A stretch of DNA of 64,000 bases from Microlunatus parietis (GCF_013407955.1 NZ_JACCBU010000001.1:5952001-6016000), one strand, 5' to 3'. Numbered from the stretch's first letter, positions 18,587-28,085 are shown. Made by a program: numbers and translations. Notes: generated by a model not told the origin, from the letters alone.

Positions 18587-19497
18587 GTACCGTGGCCCCG
18601 CTCGCGTCGGACGTCGCCACCACCGCCGCGCCGGTCCGCGGCGGACACCGGTCGCCGGGCCGGATGGCGTTGCGCCGGTTCCTGCGGCACCGGGCCGCCG
18701 TGGTCAGCCTGGTCGTGCTGGCCCTGATCATCATCGCGGTGCTGTTCGCCGACGTGATCGCGCAGCATCAACCGGACGCGACCGACCTGTCGGCGATCCG
18801 GACCAAGCCGAGCGCCGAGCACTGGCTCGGCACCGACGGGACCGGGCGGGACGTGTTCGCCCGGTTGCTGCACGCCGGCCGGGTCTCGCTCGGCGTCGGC
18901 CTGGCCTCGGCGGCGCTGGCGGTGGTGCTCGGCGTCGTGCTGGGCAGCCTGGCCGGCATGTTCGGCGGCTGGGTGGACGGGTTGATCATGCGGCTCGCCG
19001 ACATCTTTCTGTCCTTCCCCTCGCTGGTGGTGATGATCGTGCTGGCCGGCATCCTCGGCCCGAGCGTGGTGACCATGATCATCGCGATCGGCGTGTTCCA
19101 GTGGCCGATCTGCGGCCGGCTGGTCCGCGGCAGCGCCCTTTCGGTACGGGAGCACGAATACATCCTGGCCTCCCGGGCGACCGGGGCCCATCCGTGGTGG
19201 GTGATCACCCGGCACATCCTGCCGGCGGTGCTGCCGCCGGTCGTGGTGGCCGGCACCCTGTCGGTGGCCGGCTCGATCGGGTTGGAGGCGACGCTGTCGT
19301 TCCTCGGCCTCGGCATCCAGCCGCCGACCGCGAGCTGGGGCAACATGCTCAACGAGGCGCAGTCGTTGACCGTGATCCGCAATCAGCCCTGGCTCTGGCT
19401 GCCGCCCGGCCTCGCGGTCGCGGTCACCGTGCTCGGCGTCAACTTCATCGGCGACGGCCTGCGGGACGCCCTGGATCCGAAGCAGGGCGGCCGATGA
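18583..19497 (+). CDS. peptide-type ABC transporter permease (DppC-like)
   Basis: Second permease (304 aa). It has the OppC-type N-terminal cytoplasmic region ending in RRFLRHRAAV before helix 1, the HWLGTDGTGRDVFARLL motif after it, and the EAA loop EHEYILASRATGA. It overlaps both neighbours by 4 nt (ATGA junctions), so expression with DppB and the first ATPase is coupled. Confidence 0.92.
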   Translation: MSTVAPLASDVATTAAPVRGGHRSPGRMALRRFLRHRAAVVSLVVLALIIIAVLFADVIAQHQPDATDLSAIRTKPSAEHWLGTDGTGRDVFARLLHAGRVSLGVGLASAALAVVLGVVLGSLAGMFGGWVDGLIMRLADIFLSFPSLVVMIVLAGILGPSVVTMIIAIGVFQWPICGRLVRGSALSVREHEYILASRATGAHPWWVITRHILPAVLPPVVVAGTLSVAGSIGLEATLSFLGLGIQPPTASWGNMLNEAQSLTVIRNQPWLWLPPGLAVAVTVLGVNFIGDGLRDALDPKQGGR

Positions 19498-20579
19498 ACT
19501 CACCGATGACGGCCGAGCTGCTGACCGTTTCCGATCTTGCGGTCGAGTTCCGGACCGAGGACGGCACGGTGTACGCGGTCGACGGGATCTCGTTCCAGGT
19601 CAGGACCGGCGAGCTGCTGGCCATCGTCGGCGAGTCCGGCTCCGGCAAGAGCGTCACCGCGCTGTCGGTGGTCGGCCTGCTGGACCGCAAGGCGACGGTC
19701 ACCGGGTCGATCGCCCTGGAGGGGGAGGAGCTGACCACCGCCTCCGAACAGCGGATGCAGTCGGTCCGCGGTGGCCGGATCGGGATGATCTTCCAGGACC
19801 CGATGACGGCGTTGAACCCGGTGATGACGATCGGCGCGCAATTGGCCGAGGCGATCCGGCTGCACGCCGGCAAGGGCAGCCGGGCTGCGCTCGACAAGGC
19901 GGCGGTACGCGAGCGCTGCATCGGGCTGCTCGAGTCGGTCGGGGTGGCCAACCCGGACCAGCGGCTGCGCCAGTACCCGCACGAGTTCTCCGGCGGCATG
20001 CGGCAGCGGGCCATGATCGCGATGGCGATCGCCAACGACCCGGACCTGATCATCGCCGACGAGCCGACCACGGCGCTGGACGTGACGATCCAGGCCCAGG
20101 TCCTTGATCAACTCCGGAAGGCGCAGCGGGAGACCGGCGCCGCCGCGATCCTGATCACGCACGACCTCGGCGTGGTGGCCGAGCTGGCCGACCGGGTGAT
20201 CGTCATGTACGCGGGCCGGATCGTCGAGTCCGCCGGTGTCCGGGAGCTGTTCCGGCAGCCCCGGCATCCGTACACGATGGGGCTGCTGGCCAGCCTGCCG
20301 ACGCTGGACTCCGAGCTGACCCGGCTGCATCCGATTCCGGGCAGCCCGCCCGACGTCAGCCAGCCGATCTCCAACTGCCCGTTCCACCCGCGCTGCCCGC
20401 TGGCCGTGGATCGCTGCCGTACCGAGGATCCTGGGTTGGTCGAGGTCGACGGCGGCCACCTCGCGGCGTGCTTCCGTACCGACGAACTGATCGGGCGAAC
20501 CCCGGAGCAGGTGTTCGTGCGGACGGTCGTCGAGGTGGAGCAGCCGGACGAGCCGGCCGCGGCGGCGGAGGCGCGATGA
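19494..20579 (+). CDS. peptide-type ABC transporter ATPase (DppD-like)
   Basis: A 361-aa ATPase. Walker A GESGSGKSV lies near residues 43-51, the signature FSGGMRQRAMIA follows, and Walker B is DPDLIIADEPTTALD. The C-terminal oligopeptide-transporter domain has the Cys-rich CPFHPRCPLAVDRC stretch typical of DppD/OppD, which may bind an iron-sulfur cluster. The start is ATG 19494, overlapping the DppC stop; the frame is open upstream but lacks homology. Confidence 0.92.
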   Translation: MNSPMTAELLTVSDLAVEFRTEDGTVYAVDGISFQVRTGELLAIVGESGSGKSVTALSVVGLLDRKATVTGSIALEGEELTTASEQRMQSVRGGRIGMIFQDPMTALNPVMTIGAQLAEAIRLHAGKGSRAALDKAAVRERCIGLLESVGVANPDQRLRQYPHEFSGGMRQRAMIAMAIANDPDLIIADEPTTALDVTIQAQVLDQLRKAQRETGAAAILITHDLGVVAELADRVIVMYAGRIVESAGVRELFRQPRHPYTMGLLASLPTLDSELTRLHPIPGSPPDVSQPISNCPFHPRCPLAVDRCRTEDPGLVEVDGGHLAACFRTDELIGRTPEQVFVRTVVEVEQPDEPAAAAEAR

Positions 20580-21598
20580 CCGAGCTGTTGCGGGTGGAGG
20601 GCCTGGTCAAGCACTTCCCGATCCGGCGGGGCGTGCTGCGCCGGCAGGTCGGTGTTGTGCGGGCCGTCGACGGGCTCGACTTCGGTGTGGCGGCCGGCAA
20701 GACGCTGAGCCTGGTCGGTGAGTCGGGCTGCGGCAAGTCCACCACCGGCCGGCTGTTGGCCCGGCTGATCGAGCCGACCGAGGGCCGGGTCTGGCTGGAG
20801 TCCGACGAGCTGACGGCGCTGCCGCCGGCCCGGCTGCGGGCGCGCCGGCGCGACATCCAGATCATGTTCCAGGACCCGTTCTCGTCGCTGTCGCCGCGGC
20901 TCACCGTCGCCGAGATCATCGCGGAACCCCTGCGGGTGCAGGGTTTGTACCGCGCCGGCGGCCGGAACCGGGTGCACGAACTGCTGGAGCTGGTCGGGCT
21001 GCGCACTGAGCACGCGTACCGCTATCCGCACGAGTTCTCCGGCGGTCAGCGGCAGCGGATCGGGCTGGCCCGGGCGCTCGCCCTGGAGCCCAAGGTGTTG
21101 ATCTTGGACGAGCCGGTCAGCGCGCTCGACGTGTCGGTGCAGGCGCAGGTGGTGAACCAGCTGCAGGACCTGCAGCAGCGGCTCGGCCTGGCCTACGTCT
21201 TCATCTCGCACAACCTTTCCGTGGTACGGCATCTGTCCGACCAGATCGCCGTGATGTACCTCGGCATGATCGTCGAGCAGGGCAGCCGGGAACAGCTCTA
21301 CCAGCGGCCGCGGCACCCGTACACGAAGGCCTTGTTGTCGGCGGTGCCGATCCCGGATCCGGACCGGCGCGAGGAAAGGGAGCGGATCCGGCTGACCGGC
21401 GACGTGCCCAGCGTCAGCAACCCGCCGAGCGGCTGCCGGTTCCGGACCCGCTGCTGGAAGGCGCAGGACGTGTGTGCGACGACACCGCCGCCGCTGGCCG
21501 AACTGACCGCGGACGGGCACCTTTCGGCCTGCCACTTCCCGGAGAACGTCGATCCCGCCACTAGCATGACGGTGGAGTCCCAAGATCAGGAGCGCTGA
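20576..21598 (+). CDS. peptide-type ABC transporter ATPase (DppF-like)
   Basis: Second ATPase (340 aa) of the importer. Walker A is GESGCGKST, the signature is FSGGQRQRIGLA and Walker B is KVLILDEPVSALD. The C-terminal region ends with the family CRFRTRCWKAQDVC cysteine stretch. The start at ATG 20576 overlaps the DppD-like stop by 4 nt. An IclR regulator gene begins 3 nt after its stop, so the regulator belongs to the operon. Confidence 0.92.
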   Translation: MTELLRVEGLVKHFPIRRGVLRRQVGVVRAVDGLDFGVAAGKTLSLVGESGCGKSTTGRLLARLIEPTEGRVWLESDELTALPPARLRARRRDIQIMFQDPFSSLSPRLTVAEIIAEPLRVQGLYRAGGRNRVHELLELVGLRTEHAYRYPHEFSGGQRQRIGLARALALEPKVLILDEPVSALDVSVQAQVVNQLQDLQQRLGLAYVFISHNLSVVRHLSDQIAVMYLGMIVEQGSREQLYQRPRHPYTKALLSAVPIPDPDRREERERIRLTGDVPSVSNPPSGCRFRTRCWKAQDVCATTPPPLAELTADGHLSACHFPENVDPATSMTVESQDQER

Positions 21599-21601
21599 GC
21601 C

Positions 21602-22450
21602 GTGGCACGTAACGCATCGAGCAAAACGTCGGCGTTGGACGACAGCCGTCCGGCCTCGGCCAACTATCACGCGAACGCGCTGGCCCGGGGCCTCGGCCTG
21701 ATGGAGCAGCTCGCCGCGGCCGACCGGCCGCTGACCCTGAGCGATTTCAACAGCACCACCAAGCTGCCCAAGAGCACGCTGGTCCGACTGTTGTCGGTGC
21801 TGGTGGAACTCGAGTATCTGGTGCGGGTCGACGAGCAGCCGTCGTTCCGGCTCGGCCACAAGGTGCAGCACCTGGCGACGGCGTACCGGGCTTCGCTGGA
21901 CATCGCCGACGTGACCGGGCACTACCTCGCCGAGGCGGCGGCCGAGACGGGGCACACCTGCAACCTCGGCGTGCTCGACGGTGATCAGGTGCTGCACCTC
22001 TGCGTCGAGGAGCCGGACCGGCCGTTGCGGTTCAACGCTGCGCCGGGTTCGCGTGATCATCTGTATTGCACCGGGCTGGGCAAGGTGCTGCTGGCCGGGC
22101 TGGACGACGAGGCGGCGTCCCGGCGGCTGCCGGCCGCGCCGTGGGAGGGCTTCACGCCGTCCACGATCACCGAGCTGCCGGAACTGCTGCGGGAGTTGAA
22201 GAAGGTCCGCACCCGTGGGTACGCGATCGACGACAACGAACGCAGCACCGGTCTGCGCTGCATCGCCGTCGGGATCGAGATCGACGGCGCGGTGCTGGCC
22301 GCCGTCAGCCTGTCCGGCCCGGCCGCCGAGTTCGGCCCGGCCCGGCAGAAGGAGTACGCCGGCGTCCTCTCCCGGCTCGCCGAGGCGCTTCGCCAAGATC
22401 AGGATTTCGTCGTCGCGATCAGCAATCTGACCGCGCAGCTGCGGGTGTGA
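21602..22450 (+). CDS. IclR family transcriptional regulator
   Basis: A 282-aa regulator: a winged-helix domain (residues about 25-85, with LPKSTLVRLLSVL as the recognition region) and a C-terminal effector domain (residues about 100-275). It starts at GTG 21602, 3 nt after the DppF-like stop. Two IclR-like palindromes in the promoter between the aminotransferase and the binding protein (15793 and 15906) are its likely targets. Effectors of this family are usually small carboxylic acids, which fits a catabolic inducer. Confidence 0.9.
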   Translation: MARNASSKTSALDDSRPASANYHANALARGLGLMEQLAAADRPLTLSDFNSTTKLPKSTLVRLLSVLVELEYLVRVDEQPSFRLGHKVQHLATAYRASLDIADVTGHYLAEAAAETGHTCNLGVLDGDQVLHLCVEEPDRPLRFNAAPGSRDHLYCTGLGKVLLAGLDDEAASRRLPAAPWEGFTPSTITELPELLRELKKVRTRGYAIDDNERSTGLRCIAVGIEIDGAVLAAVSLSGPAAEFGPARQKEYAGVLSRLAEALRQDQDFVVAISNLTAQLRV

Positions 22451-22485
22451 TCACCACCCTCCGCACCACAACCGAACAGGAAGCG

Positions 22486-23319
22486 ATGATCGACGTTCAC
22501 ACCCACTGTCACCTCAGCGAGCACTGGGGCCCGGAGTGGGAGACCAACTGGAAGCCCGTCTACGGTCACGACTACGAGGAGAAGACGCCCGCCGAGTTCG
22601 ATGCGGCGATGAAGGAGGCCGGCGTCGAGCTCGCGTTCACGTTCGGGCTGCGGGCCACCCGGGCCGGCGTGGACACGCCCAACGAGTACGTCGAGTGGTT
22701 CTGCGCCAACACCGAGACGGCGACGGTCGGCTTCATGGCGCTCGACCTCTGCGACGACGACGTCCTTGATCAACTTCAGGACGGCGTGGCTCGCGGACTC
22801 GGCGGGATCAAACTGTATCCGGTGCTGGCCCACTTCGATCCGCGGGACGCGAAGCACGATCCCGTCTACGCCGCGGCCGAGGCGGCCGGCTTGATCATCC
22901 TCTGGCACATGGGCGCGACGCCGAGCCCCGAGGGCCGGCTCGACGTCAGCCAGCCGCTGGTCGTCGACGAGGTGGCCCGGCGGCATCCGGGGTTGAAGCA
23001 GATCATCGCGCACATGGGCCATCCGTGGCAGCGGGAGACGATGGTGATCTGCCGGAAGAACCGCAACGTGTTCACCGACGTCTCGGCCAGTTGGCACCGC
23101 CCGCTGGACGGCTATCTGGCGCTGGCCAGGGCCCAGGAATGGAGCGTCGTGGACAAGCTGCTGTTCGGCTCCGACTACGCGCTGTGGACTCCGGCCGAGG
23201 CGGTCGCCGGGCTGCGTTCGATGGCCGCGACCAAGGTCCAGGGGATGCCGGAGATCAAGAAGGAAACGCTGGAATGGCTGCTGGACGGCGACCCGCGGCC
23301 GGCGCTGGGGCTGGCGTGA
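22486..23319 (+). CDS. amidohydrolase 2 family metal-dependent hydrolase
   Basis: TIM-barrel hydrolase (277 aa) of the amidohydrolase-2/ACMSD group, which cleaves C-N, C-C or lactone bonds. Metal-site motifs are DVHTHCH at residues 3-9, WHMG, HMGHPW and the late Asp in FGSDYAL. The start is ATG 22486, with AGGAAG just upstream; homology starts there. It lies 35 nt after iclR and ends 2 nt before the next ATG. In sugar-acid clusters such proteins often act as lactonases or decarboxylases; the choice here is open. Confidence 0.85.
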   Translation: MIDVHTHCHLSEHWGPEWETNWKPVYGHDYEEKTPAEFDAAMKEAGVELAFTFGLRATRAGVDTPNEYVEWFCANTETATVGFMALDLCDDDVLDQLQDGVARGLGGIKLYPVLAHFDPRDAKHDPVYAAAEAAGLIILWHMGATPSPEGRLDVSQPLVVDEVARRHPGLKQIIAHMGHPWQRETMVICRKNRNVFTDVSASWHRPLDGYLALARAQEWSVVDKLLFGSDYALWTPAEAVAGLRSMAATKVQGMPEIKKETLEWLLDGDPRPALGLA

Positions 23320-23321
23320 TC

Positions 23322-24335
23322 ATGAGCGAACCCACCAGAGTCGTCGTCGTCGGCTCGGGCTTCATCGCCGGCGAACACCTGTCCGCCCTGGAGCAGTTGC
23401 CGGACGCCGAGGTGGTCGGCATCGTCGATCTTAATCCCGGTCGGGCGGCCGCCGCCGCGAAGTCCGCCGGCGGGGTGCCGTGGGCTGTTGATCTTGGTAC
23501 GGCGATCGCCGACTGGTCGGCCGACGCGGCGATCGTCTGCACCCCGAATCACACCCATCCGGCGATCGGAAAGGTGCTGGCCGATGCTGGTGTGCACGCC
23601 TTGATCGAGAAGCCGCTGGCGATCACGCCGGCCGACGCGGCCGAGCTGGTGCGGGTGTTCGAGGACAAGGGCCTGGTGCTGTCGGCGGCGCACACGCACC
23701 GCTACGCCCCGTACGCGCGGGCCGTCCGGCAGGCGATCGTCGACGGTGCCGTCGGCCGGCCGCTGCAGGCCCGGATCACGCTGCTCGGCGGCTGGATCTG
23801 GGGCGACTGGCGGAACTGGCAGATCGACCGCAGCCGGTCCGGCGGGCACGCGCTGCACAACGGTGTCCACCTGCTCGACCTGGTCACCTGGTGGCTCGGC
23901 GACACCCCGACCCACCTGCACGCGTACGGCCGCAAGCGCGCGGCCGCCGATCTTGAGGTGCACGACTACTTGATGATCACCGTCGGGTACGCGTCCGGCG
24001 CGTCCGCGGTCTGCGAGATGAGCCGGGCCAACCAGCCGCGCGGCATCGGCTATCGGGAGGTGTTCGTGCAGGGCGACGGCGGGACGCTGCGGCTGCCATG
24101 GGACAACGAGGGTCTGCTGTCCTGGGGTCACGACGGGACCCGCGTCGTGCCGGCCGGGCCGAGCCCGTTCCTGGCCCAGGCCCGGACCTGGCTGGCCGCG
24201 GTCCGAGGTGATCAACTCGAGGAGGAGCCGGTGACCGGCCGGACCGGGTTGGCCGCAGTCGTCCTCGGCGACGCCGCGGAGCGTTCGCTGGCCAGCGGGA
24301 CCATGATCACTCTCGAGCAGGAGGCCGCGGCGTGA
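23322..24335 (+). CDS. Gfo/Idh/MocA family oxidoreductase
   Basis: A 337-aa dehydrogenase-type protein. VVVGSGFIAGEH near residue 7 is the dinucleotide loop, IEKPLAI is the EKP motif, and GGHALHNGVHLLDLV holds the substrate-domain His/Asp. It is full length. The ATG at 23322 follows the previous stop by 2 nt through a TGATCATG junction. It overlaps by 4 nt a gene that looks like only the C-terminal half of the same family, so the two products may work together. Confidence 0.87.
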   Translation: MSEPTRVVVVGSGFIAGEHLSALEQLPDAEVVGIVDLNPGRAAAAAKSAGGVPWAVDLGTAIADWSADAAIVCTPNHTHPAIGKVLADAGVHALIEKPLAITPADAAELVRVFEDKGLVLSAAHTHRYAPYARAVRQAIVDGAVGRPLQARITLLGGWIWGDWRNWQIDRSRSGGHALHNGVHLLDLVTWWLGDTPTHLHAYGRKRAAADLEVHDYLMITVGYASGASAVCEMSRANQPRGIGYREVFVQGDGGTLRLPWDNEGLLSWGHDGTRVVPAGPSPFLAQARTWLAAVRGDQLEEEPVTGRTGLAAVVLGDAAERSLASGTMITLEQEAAA

Positions 24336-24871
24336 GCAGGGTGTTGCTGGTGCGGACCGATCCGGGCGTGCAGCGGGTCGCCGTGGCGGTACTCCGGGGC
24401 GATCTCGGGTTGCCGTGGGCGGTGCAGGCCGACCTGGTGCTGCGCGGCCCGGACGGAGGCACGCTGGGCGAGTTGCTGGCCGGAGCCGTGGACGCGGTCC
24501 GGTTCGTGCTCGGTCTCGGAGTGCGTACGGTCTCGGCGCGCTGCACCGGTTCGCTCGACGATGATCACGGCGTGCTGAACGCGACGTTGATCTTCGAGCA
24601 CGAGGTCGGGGCGTCGATCACGGTGAGCCGGATCGCCACGCCCGGACTCGACGAGGCCCGGCTGCGGGTGATGGGCAACGAGGGCGTGCTGGCGGCCGAT
24701 CTGACCAGGCCCGCGGTGTTGATCGACGGCGGCGCGCGCCTGCTGGCGTACGGTCCGACGGCCGTCGAGCCGGTGCTCGAACCGGCCGACGCCGACGCGG
24801 TGGCCGGGGTCGTCGACGCGATCCGGAAGTCGATCGCGGAGAATGCCGTCATCCATCTGGAAGGAATCTGA
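24332..24871 (+). CDS. orphan Gfo/Idh C-terminal-domain-like protein
   Basis: A 179-aa protein that resembles only the substrate-binding beta-sheet domain of Gfo/Idh oxidoreductases (FEHEVGASITVSRIA, RLRVMGNEGVLAAD). No Rossmann fold, glycine loop or EKP motif is present. It starts at GTG overlapping the full-length Gfo/Idh gene by 4 nt, and ends 2 nt before the FAH-family gene. The intact frame and tight coupling argue against a pseudogene. It may be a partner subunit of the upstream enzyme or a remnant; the assignment is tentative. Confidence 0.6.
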   Translation: MSRVLLVRTDPGVQRVAVAVLRGDLGLPWAVQADLVLRGPDGGTLGELLAGAVDAVRFVLGLGVRTVSARCTGSLDDDHGVLNATLIFEHEVGASITVSRIATPGLDEARLRVMGNEGVLAADLTRPAVLIDGGARLLAYGPTAVEPVLEPADADAVAGVVDAIRKSIAENAVIHLEGI

Positions 24872-24873
24872 TC

Positions 24874-25740
24874 ATGCGCTTCGTCAGCTACCGCCGGGAC
24901 GGTGAGCTCTACCACGGCCGTCTGGCCGGTGATCAACTTGAGTCAGGGGTGATCGAACTCGGCCCGGGCGACCTGCTGTCCGTGCTGGAGGGCGAGGGGC
25001 TCGCCGCGGCCGGGCAGCGGCCCGGCCCGGAGCGGTCGGCGGCGGAGCTCACGCTGACCGCGCCGCTGCTGCGGCCGCCGAAACTGCTCGCGGTCGCCGC
25101 CAACTACGCCGACCACATCAAGGAGGGCGGCGGCACACCGATGAACCCGGCGCGCGCGACGCCGCGGCTGTTCCTCAAGCCGTCGACGGCGATCACGGGT
25201 CCGTACGACCCGATCACGTTGCCCAAGATCTCCACCCGGAACGACTGGGAGGTGGAGCTGGCGGTGGTGATCGGCGAGCGCTGCCGCGACGTGCCGGTGG
25301 ATCGCGCCCTGGACGTGGTGGCCGGCTACCTGACCGCGAACGACGTGTCGGCGCGTTCGATCGAGCCGGGCTTCGAGCGGGACGAGGAGCACGCGCATCC
25401 GTTCTTCGATTGGCTGCTCGGCAAGTGGCCGGACGGGTTCGCGCCGCTCGGCCCGTATCTGGTGACGGCCGACGAGGTGCCCGATCCGCAGGATCTCGAG
25501 CTGGTGCTCGAAGTCGACGGCACGGTACGGCAGCAGGGCTCGACCAAGGACATGATCTTCGGCGTCGCCGAGTTGATCGCGTTCGCGTCGTCGGTGATGA
25601 CCCTGGAGCCGGGCGACGTGATCGAGACCGGGACGCCGGACGGCACCGGTGTCGCGATCGGTGTCTTCCTCAGGCCCGGCGAGGTGATGACCGCCCGGGT
25701 CGGCAACCTCGGCGAGCAGCGGACGCCGATCGAGAGCTGA
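24874..25740 (+). CDS. fumarylacetoacetate hydrolase family protein
   Basis: A 288-aa enzyme of the FAH superfamily, metal-dependent hydrolases or decarboxylases of beta-diketo and 2-keto acids. The C-terminal catalytic domain starts near KLLAVAANYADH (residue 69). The metal site is seen in WEVELAVVIG (two Glu) and YLTANDVSAR (Asp), and GDVIETGTPDGTG is the family signature. The N-terminal 65 residues are the usual small domain. With the enolase-superfamily dehydratase and Gfo/Idh enzymes it could cleave a 2,4-diketo-3-deoxy acid, as in non-phosphorylated fuconate-type pathways; that is inference. Confidence 0.9.
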   Translation: MRFVSYRRDGELYHGRLAGDQLESGVIELGPGDLLSVLEGEGLAAAGQRPGPERSAAELTLTAPLLRPPKLLAVAANYADHIKEGGGTPMNPARATPRLFLKPSTAITGPYDPITLPKISTRNDWEVELAVVIGERCRDVPVDRALDVVAGYLTANDVSARSIEPGFERDEEHAHPFFDWLLGKWPDGFAPLGPYLVTADEVPDPQDLELVLEVDGTVRQQGSTKDMIFGVAELIAFASSVMTLEPGDVIETGTPDGTGVAIGVFLRPGEVMTARVGNLGEQRTPIES

Positions 25741-25747
25741 ACCGGGG

Positions 25748-27298
25748 ATGATCTTGGACGGGGTGGTCGTCGGCGGTTCGGTCGTCGACGGCACCGGCGC
25801 CGTACGGCGCCGGGCCGACCTGGGCTGGCGGGACGGTCGGATCGTGGCCGTCGGTGATCTTGGTGGCGCCGCGGCCGAGGAGCGGATCGACGCCGACGGG
25901 CTGGTCGTCGCCCCCGGCTTCGTCGACCTGCACGGGCATTCCGACCTGTCGATCCTTGATCATCCCGCCGGCACCAGCAAGATCAGGCAGGGCGTGACCA
26001 CCGAGGTCGCCGGCAACTGCGGCCTGGCCGTCGCCCCGGTCGCCGCGGACGCCGTGGCCGGCGTGCGCGGGCTGCTCGGCATCGTCGAGCTGCCGGAGGT
26101 GCCCTGGTCCTGGTCGAGCGTCGGCGACTATCTGGCCCTGGTCGAACGGTCCCGGCCGAACCTCCGGATCGCCTTGCTGGCCGGGCATCTGGCGATCCGG
26201 GCGTCGGTCGTCGGGCTTGATCAACGACCGCCGGATTCTGACGAGTTGGCGGCGATGGGCGGGCTGGTGCAGCAGGCGCTGGACGAGGGCGCGGTCGGGC
26301 TGTCGCTCGGCCTGATGTATCCGCCGAGTGCGTACGCGAGCGTCGAGGAGCTCACCGCCCTGGCCGAGGTGGTCGCCCGCAACAACGCCGTGCTGACGGT
26401 GCATCTGCGTGATTACGGCGCCGGTCTGCTGGACGCGGTGCGAGAGGCGCTGACGGTGGCCGAGCGGTCCGGCTGCCGGCTGCAGATCTCCCATCTCACC
26501 GTCGCCGGCCGGCGCAACTGGGGTTCTGTGCCCGCCGCCCTGGCCGAGATCGACGCCGCGGCCGAGGCCGGCGTCGACGTCGCGGTGGACTGCTACCCGT
26601 ACTTGGCCGGCAGCACCAACCTGTCCCAGTTGGCGCCGCGCTGGGCCATGGACGGGGGTCAGGACGGGCTGCACGCGCGGCTCGCCGAGCCGGAGCTCCG
26701 GACCAAGATCATCGGGCAGATGAGCGATCCGGCCGTCGGTTGGGACGAGATCCTGCTCGGCCTGATGCCCGGACGTCCGGAGCTGGCCGGTCGGACCGTC
26801 GCCGACCTGGCCGCCGAGACCGGACAGCCGCCGGCCGCGGCGGCCGTCGAGCTGCTCGCCGTCGCCGACCCTTCGATCATCGCGTTCGGCCGCTCCGAAG
26901 CTGATCTTCGCGCCGTGATGACCCACCGGCTGAGCATGATCGGTTCCGACGGCCTCGCCGTAGACCCCGAGCGGAGGGATCGCGGACTGCCGCACCCGCG
27001 CTACTTCGGCGCCTACCCCGGACTCTTCCAGCGGTACGTCCGCGAGGAATCCCTGCTCAGCGTGGAAGACGCCGTGCGCCGCTGCACCTCAGCGCCGGCG
27101 CTCCGGGCCGGACTGGCGGACCGCGGCCGACTCGAGCCGGGCCTGCTGGCGGACCTGGTGATCTTCGACCCGGCCACGATCACCGAGCGCTCCACGTACC
27201 TCGATCCCTGGGCCGCCCCGGAGGGCATCGCCCGGGTCGTGGTCGGCGGCCGTACCGTCGCGGTGGAGGGTGCCGTCGAGCCGGTCGGACCGTCGTGA
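25748..27298 (+). CDS. D-aminoacylase (N-acyl-D-amino-acid deacylase family)
   Basis: Amidohydrolase-fold enzyme (516 aa), paralogue of the protein at 4946-6517. Motifs in order are HGHSD (metal pair), AGNCG (metal Cys), HLRDYG, ISHLTVAG (His) and IGSDGLA (Asp). It ends in RGRLEPGLLADLVIFDP, the usual C-terminal beta-sandwich. The start is ATG 25748, 7 nt after the FAH stop. It is the last gene of the IclR-associated operon. Possible activities include D-aminoacylase, N-acyl-D-glutamate deacylase or dihydroorotase-like hydrolysis. Confidence 0.88.
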   Translation: MILDGVVVGGSVVDGTGAVRRRADLGWRDGRIVAVGDLGGAAAEERIDADGLVVAPGFVDLHGHSDLSILDHPAGTSKIRQGVTTEVAGNCGLAVAPVAADAVAGVRGLLGIVELPEVPWSWSSVGDYLALVERSRPNLRIALLAGHLAIRASVVGLDQRPPDSDELAAMGGLVQQALDEGAVGLSLGLMYPPSAYASVEELTALAEVVARNNAVLTVHLRDYGAGLLDAVREALTVAERSGCRLQISHLTVAGRRNWGSVPAALAEIDAAAEAGVDVAVDCYPYLAGSTNLSQLAPRWAMDGGQDGLHARLAEPELRTKIIGQMSDPAVGWDEILLGLMPGRPELAGRTVADLAAETGQPPAAAAVELLAVADPSIIAFGRSEADLRAVMTHRLSMIGSDGLAVDPERRDRGLPHPRYFGAYPGLFQRYVREESLLSVEDAVRRCTSAPALRAGLADRGRLEPGLLADLVIFDPATITERSTYLDPWAAPEGIARVVVGGRTVAVEGAVEPVGPS

Positions 27299-27571
27299 TC
27301 ATGCTGCCGGCGAATCCGGCCCGAAATGGAGGTGAAGTCGTCCGCTGGGTGAAGGGGGCGTGGCACGGCTCGCAGCTTGCTGTTGCTCAACGGGCTGTGG
27401 CACAGAATTGCAGTTTGCTGCGGCTCAACGGCCGAGAAATCGGTCCCCCGGTGGGTGGCGTCCACCTCACGACCCGACCGCTGTGGATTTCCGCCGTAAC
27501 TGACCGGCTGAAATTCACTCCGGTCGTGCGTATCAGACCGAACTCCGCGACACCACATGTCGTCGAGGCGG
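27299..27571. other. intergenic region between convergent genes
   Basis: No gene is supported. A degenerate direct repeat, TTGCTGTTGCTCAACGG and TTGCTGCGGCTCAACGG, starts near 27378 and 27417. No clear terminator hairpin is visible, although this lies between convergent transcription units. Confidence 0.5.
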
Positions 27572-28045
27572 TCACTTCGTCTTCATGATCACGTCGTACC
27601 GCAGTACCGGAAGCATCCGGCCGGGAATGGAGCCCGACGCGATCTCGCCGACGCGGACCGCACCCATGGCGAGATAGAAGCCCTCAGCCAGCGGCTCGGC
27701 TTCGATCTTGAGCAACCTGAAACCCAGGTTGCGCGCCGTGTCGGCGGCGTGCTCGAAGAGCCGACGGCCGAGCCCCGTGCCGATCGACTCGGGCACCACC
27801 CAGAGATTGCCCAACTCGCCCTCGGGCAGCTCGCCGTCGACGCTGTAGAACCCCAGAACCCGACCGGCGGACTCGGCGACGACAAATTTCCGGTCGGACA
27901 GATCGCCCTCGGTGTAGGTCAGCTCGCTCCGGCAGGCGTCCAGGAACTCCTGGTCGTAACCCCAGGATCCCTTGGCCAGCAGGGCGATGTCGCCCAGCAA
28001 CTCCGCCTCGTCCGCGCGCGCCGGCCGCATCAACACCGTGTCCAC
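27572..28045 (-). CDS. GNAT family N-acetyltransferase
   Basis: A 157-aa acetyl-CoA-dependent acyltransferase. The family core is visible: LGNLWVVPESIGTGLGRRLFEHA (beta4 and the acetyl-CoA pyrophosphate loop, near residues 79-101) followed by GFRLLKIEAEP and the AEGFYLAMGAVRVG segment. It starts at GTG 28045. It is divergent from the small leaderless gene at 28086. The substrate is unknown. Confidence 0.85.
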   Translation of the reverse strand: MDTVLMRPARADEAELLGDIALLAKGSWGYDQEFLDACRSELTYTEGDLSDRKFVVAESAGRVLGFYSVDGELPEGELGNLWVVPESIGTGLGRRLFEHAADTARNLGFRLLKIEAEPLAEGFYLAMGAVRVGEIASGSIPGRMLPVLRYDVIMKTK

Positions 28046-28073
28046 AGAGCCATTTTGTCATCGATCCGAGGCT

Positions 28074-28079
28074 TATCGT
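28074..28079 (+). promoter_or_regulatory. -10 box of a leaderless gene
   Basis: TATCGT ends 6 nt before the ATG at 28086. A TANNNT box at this distance places the transcription start at the start codon. The absence of a Shine-Dalgarno sequence agrees. Confidence 0.5.
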
Positions 28080-28085
28080 TTCGGC

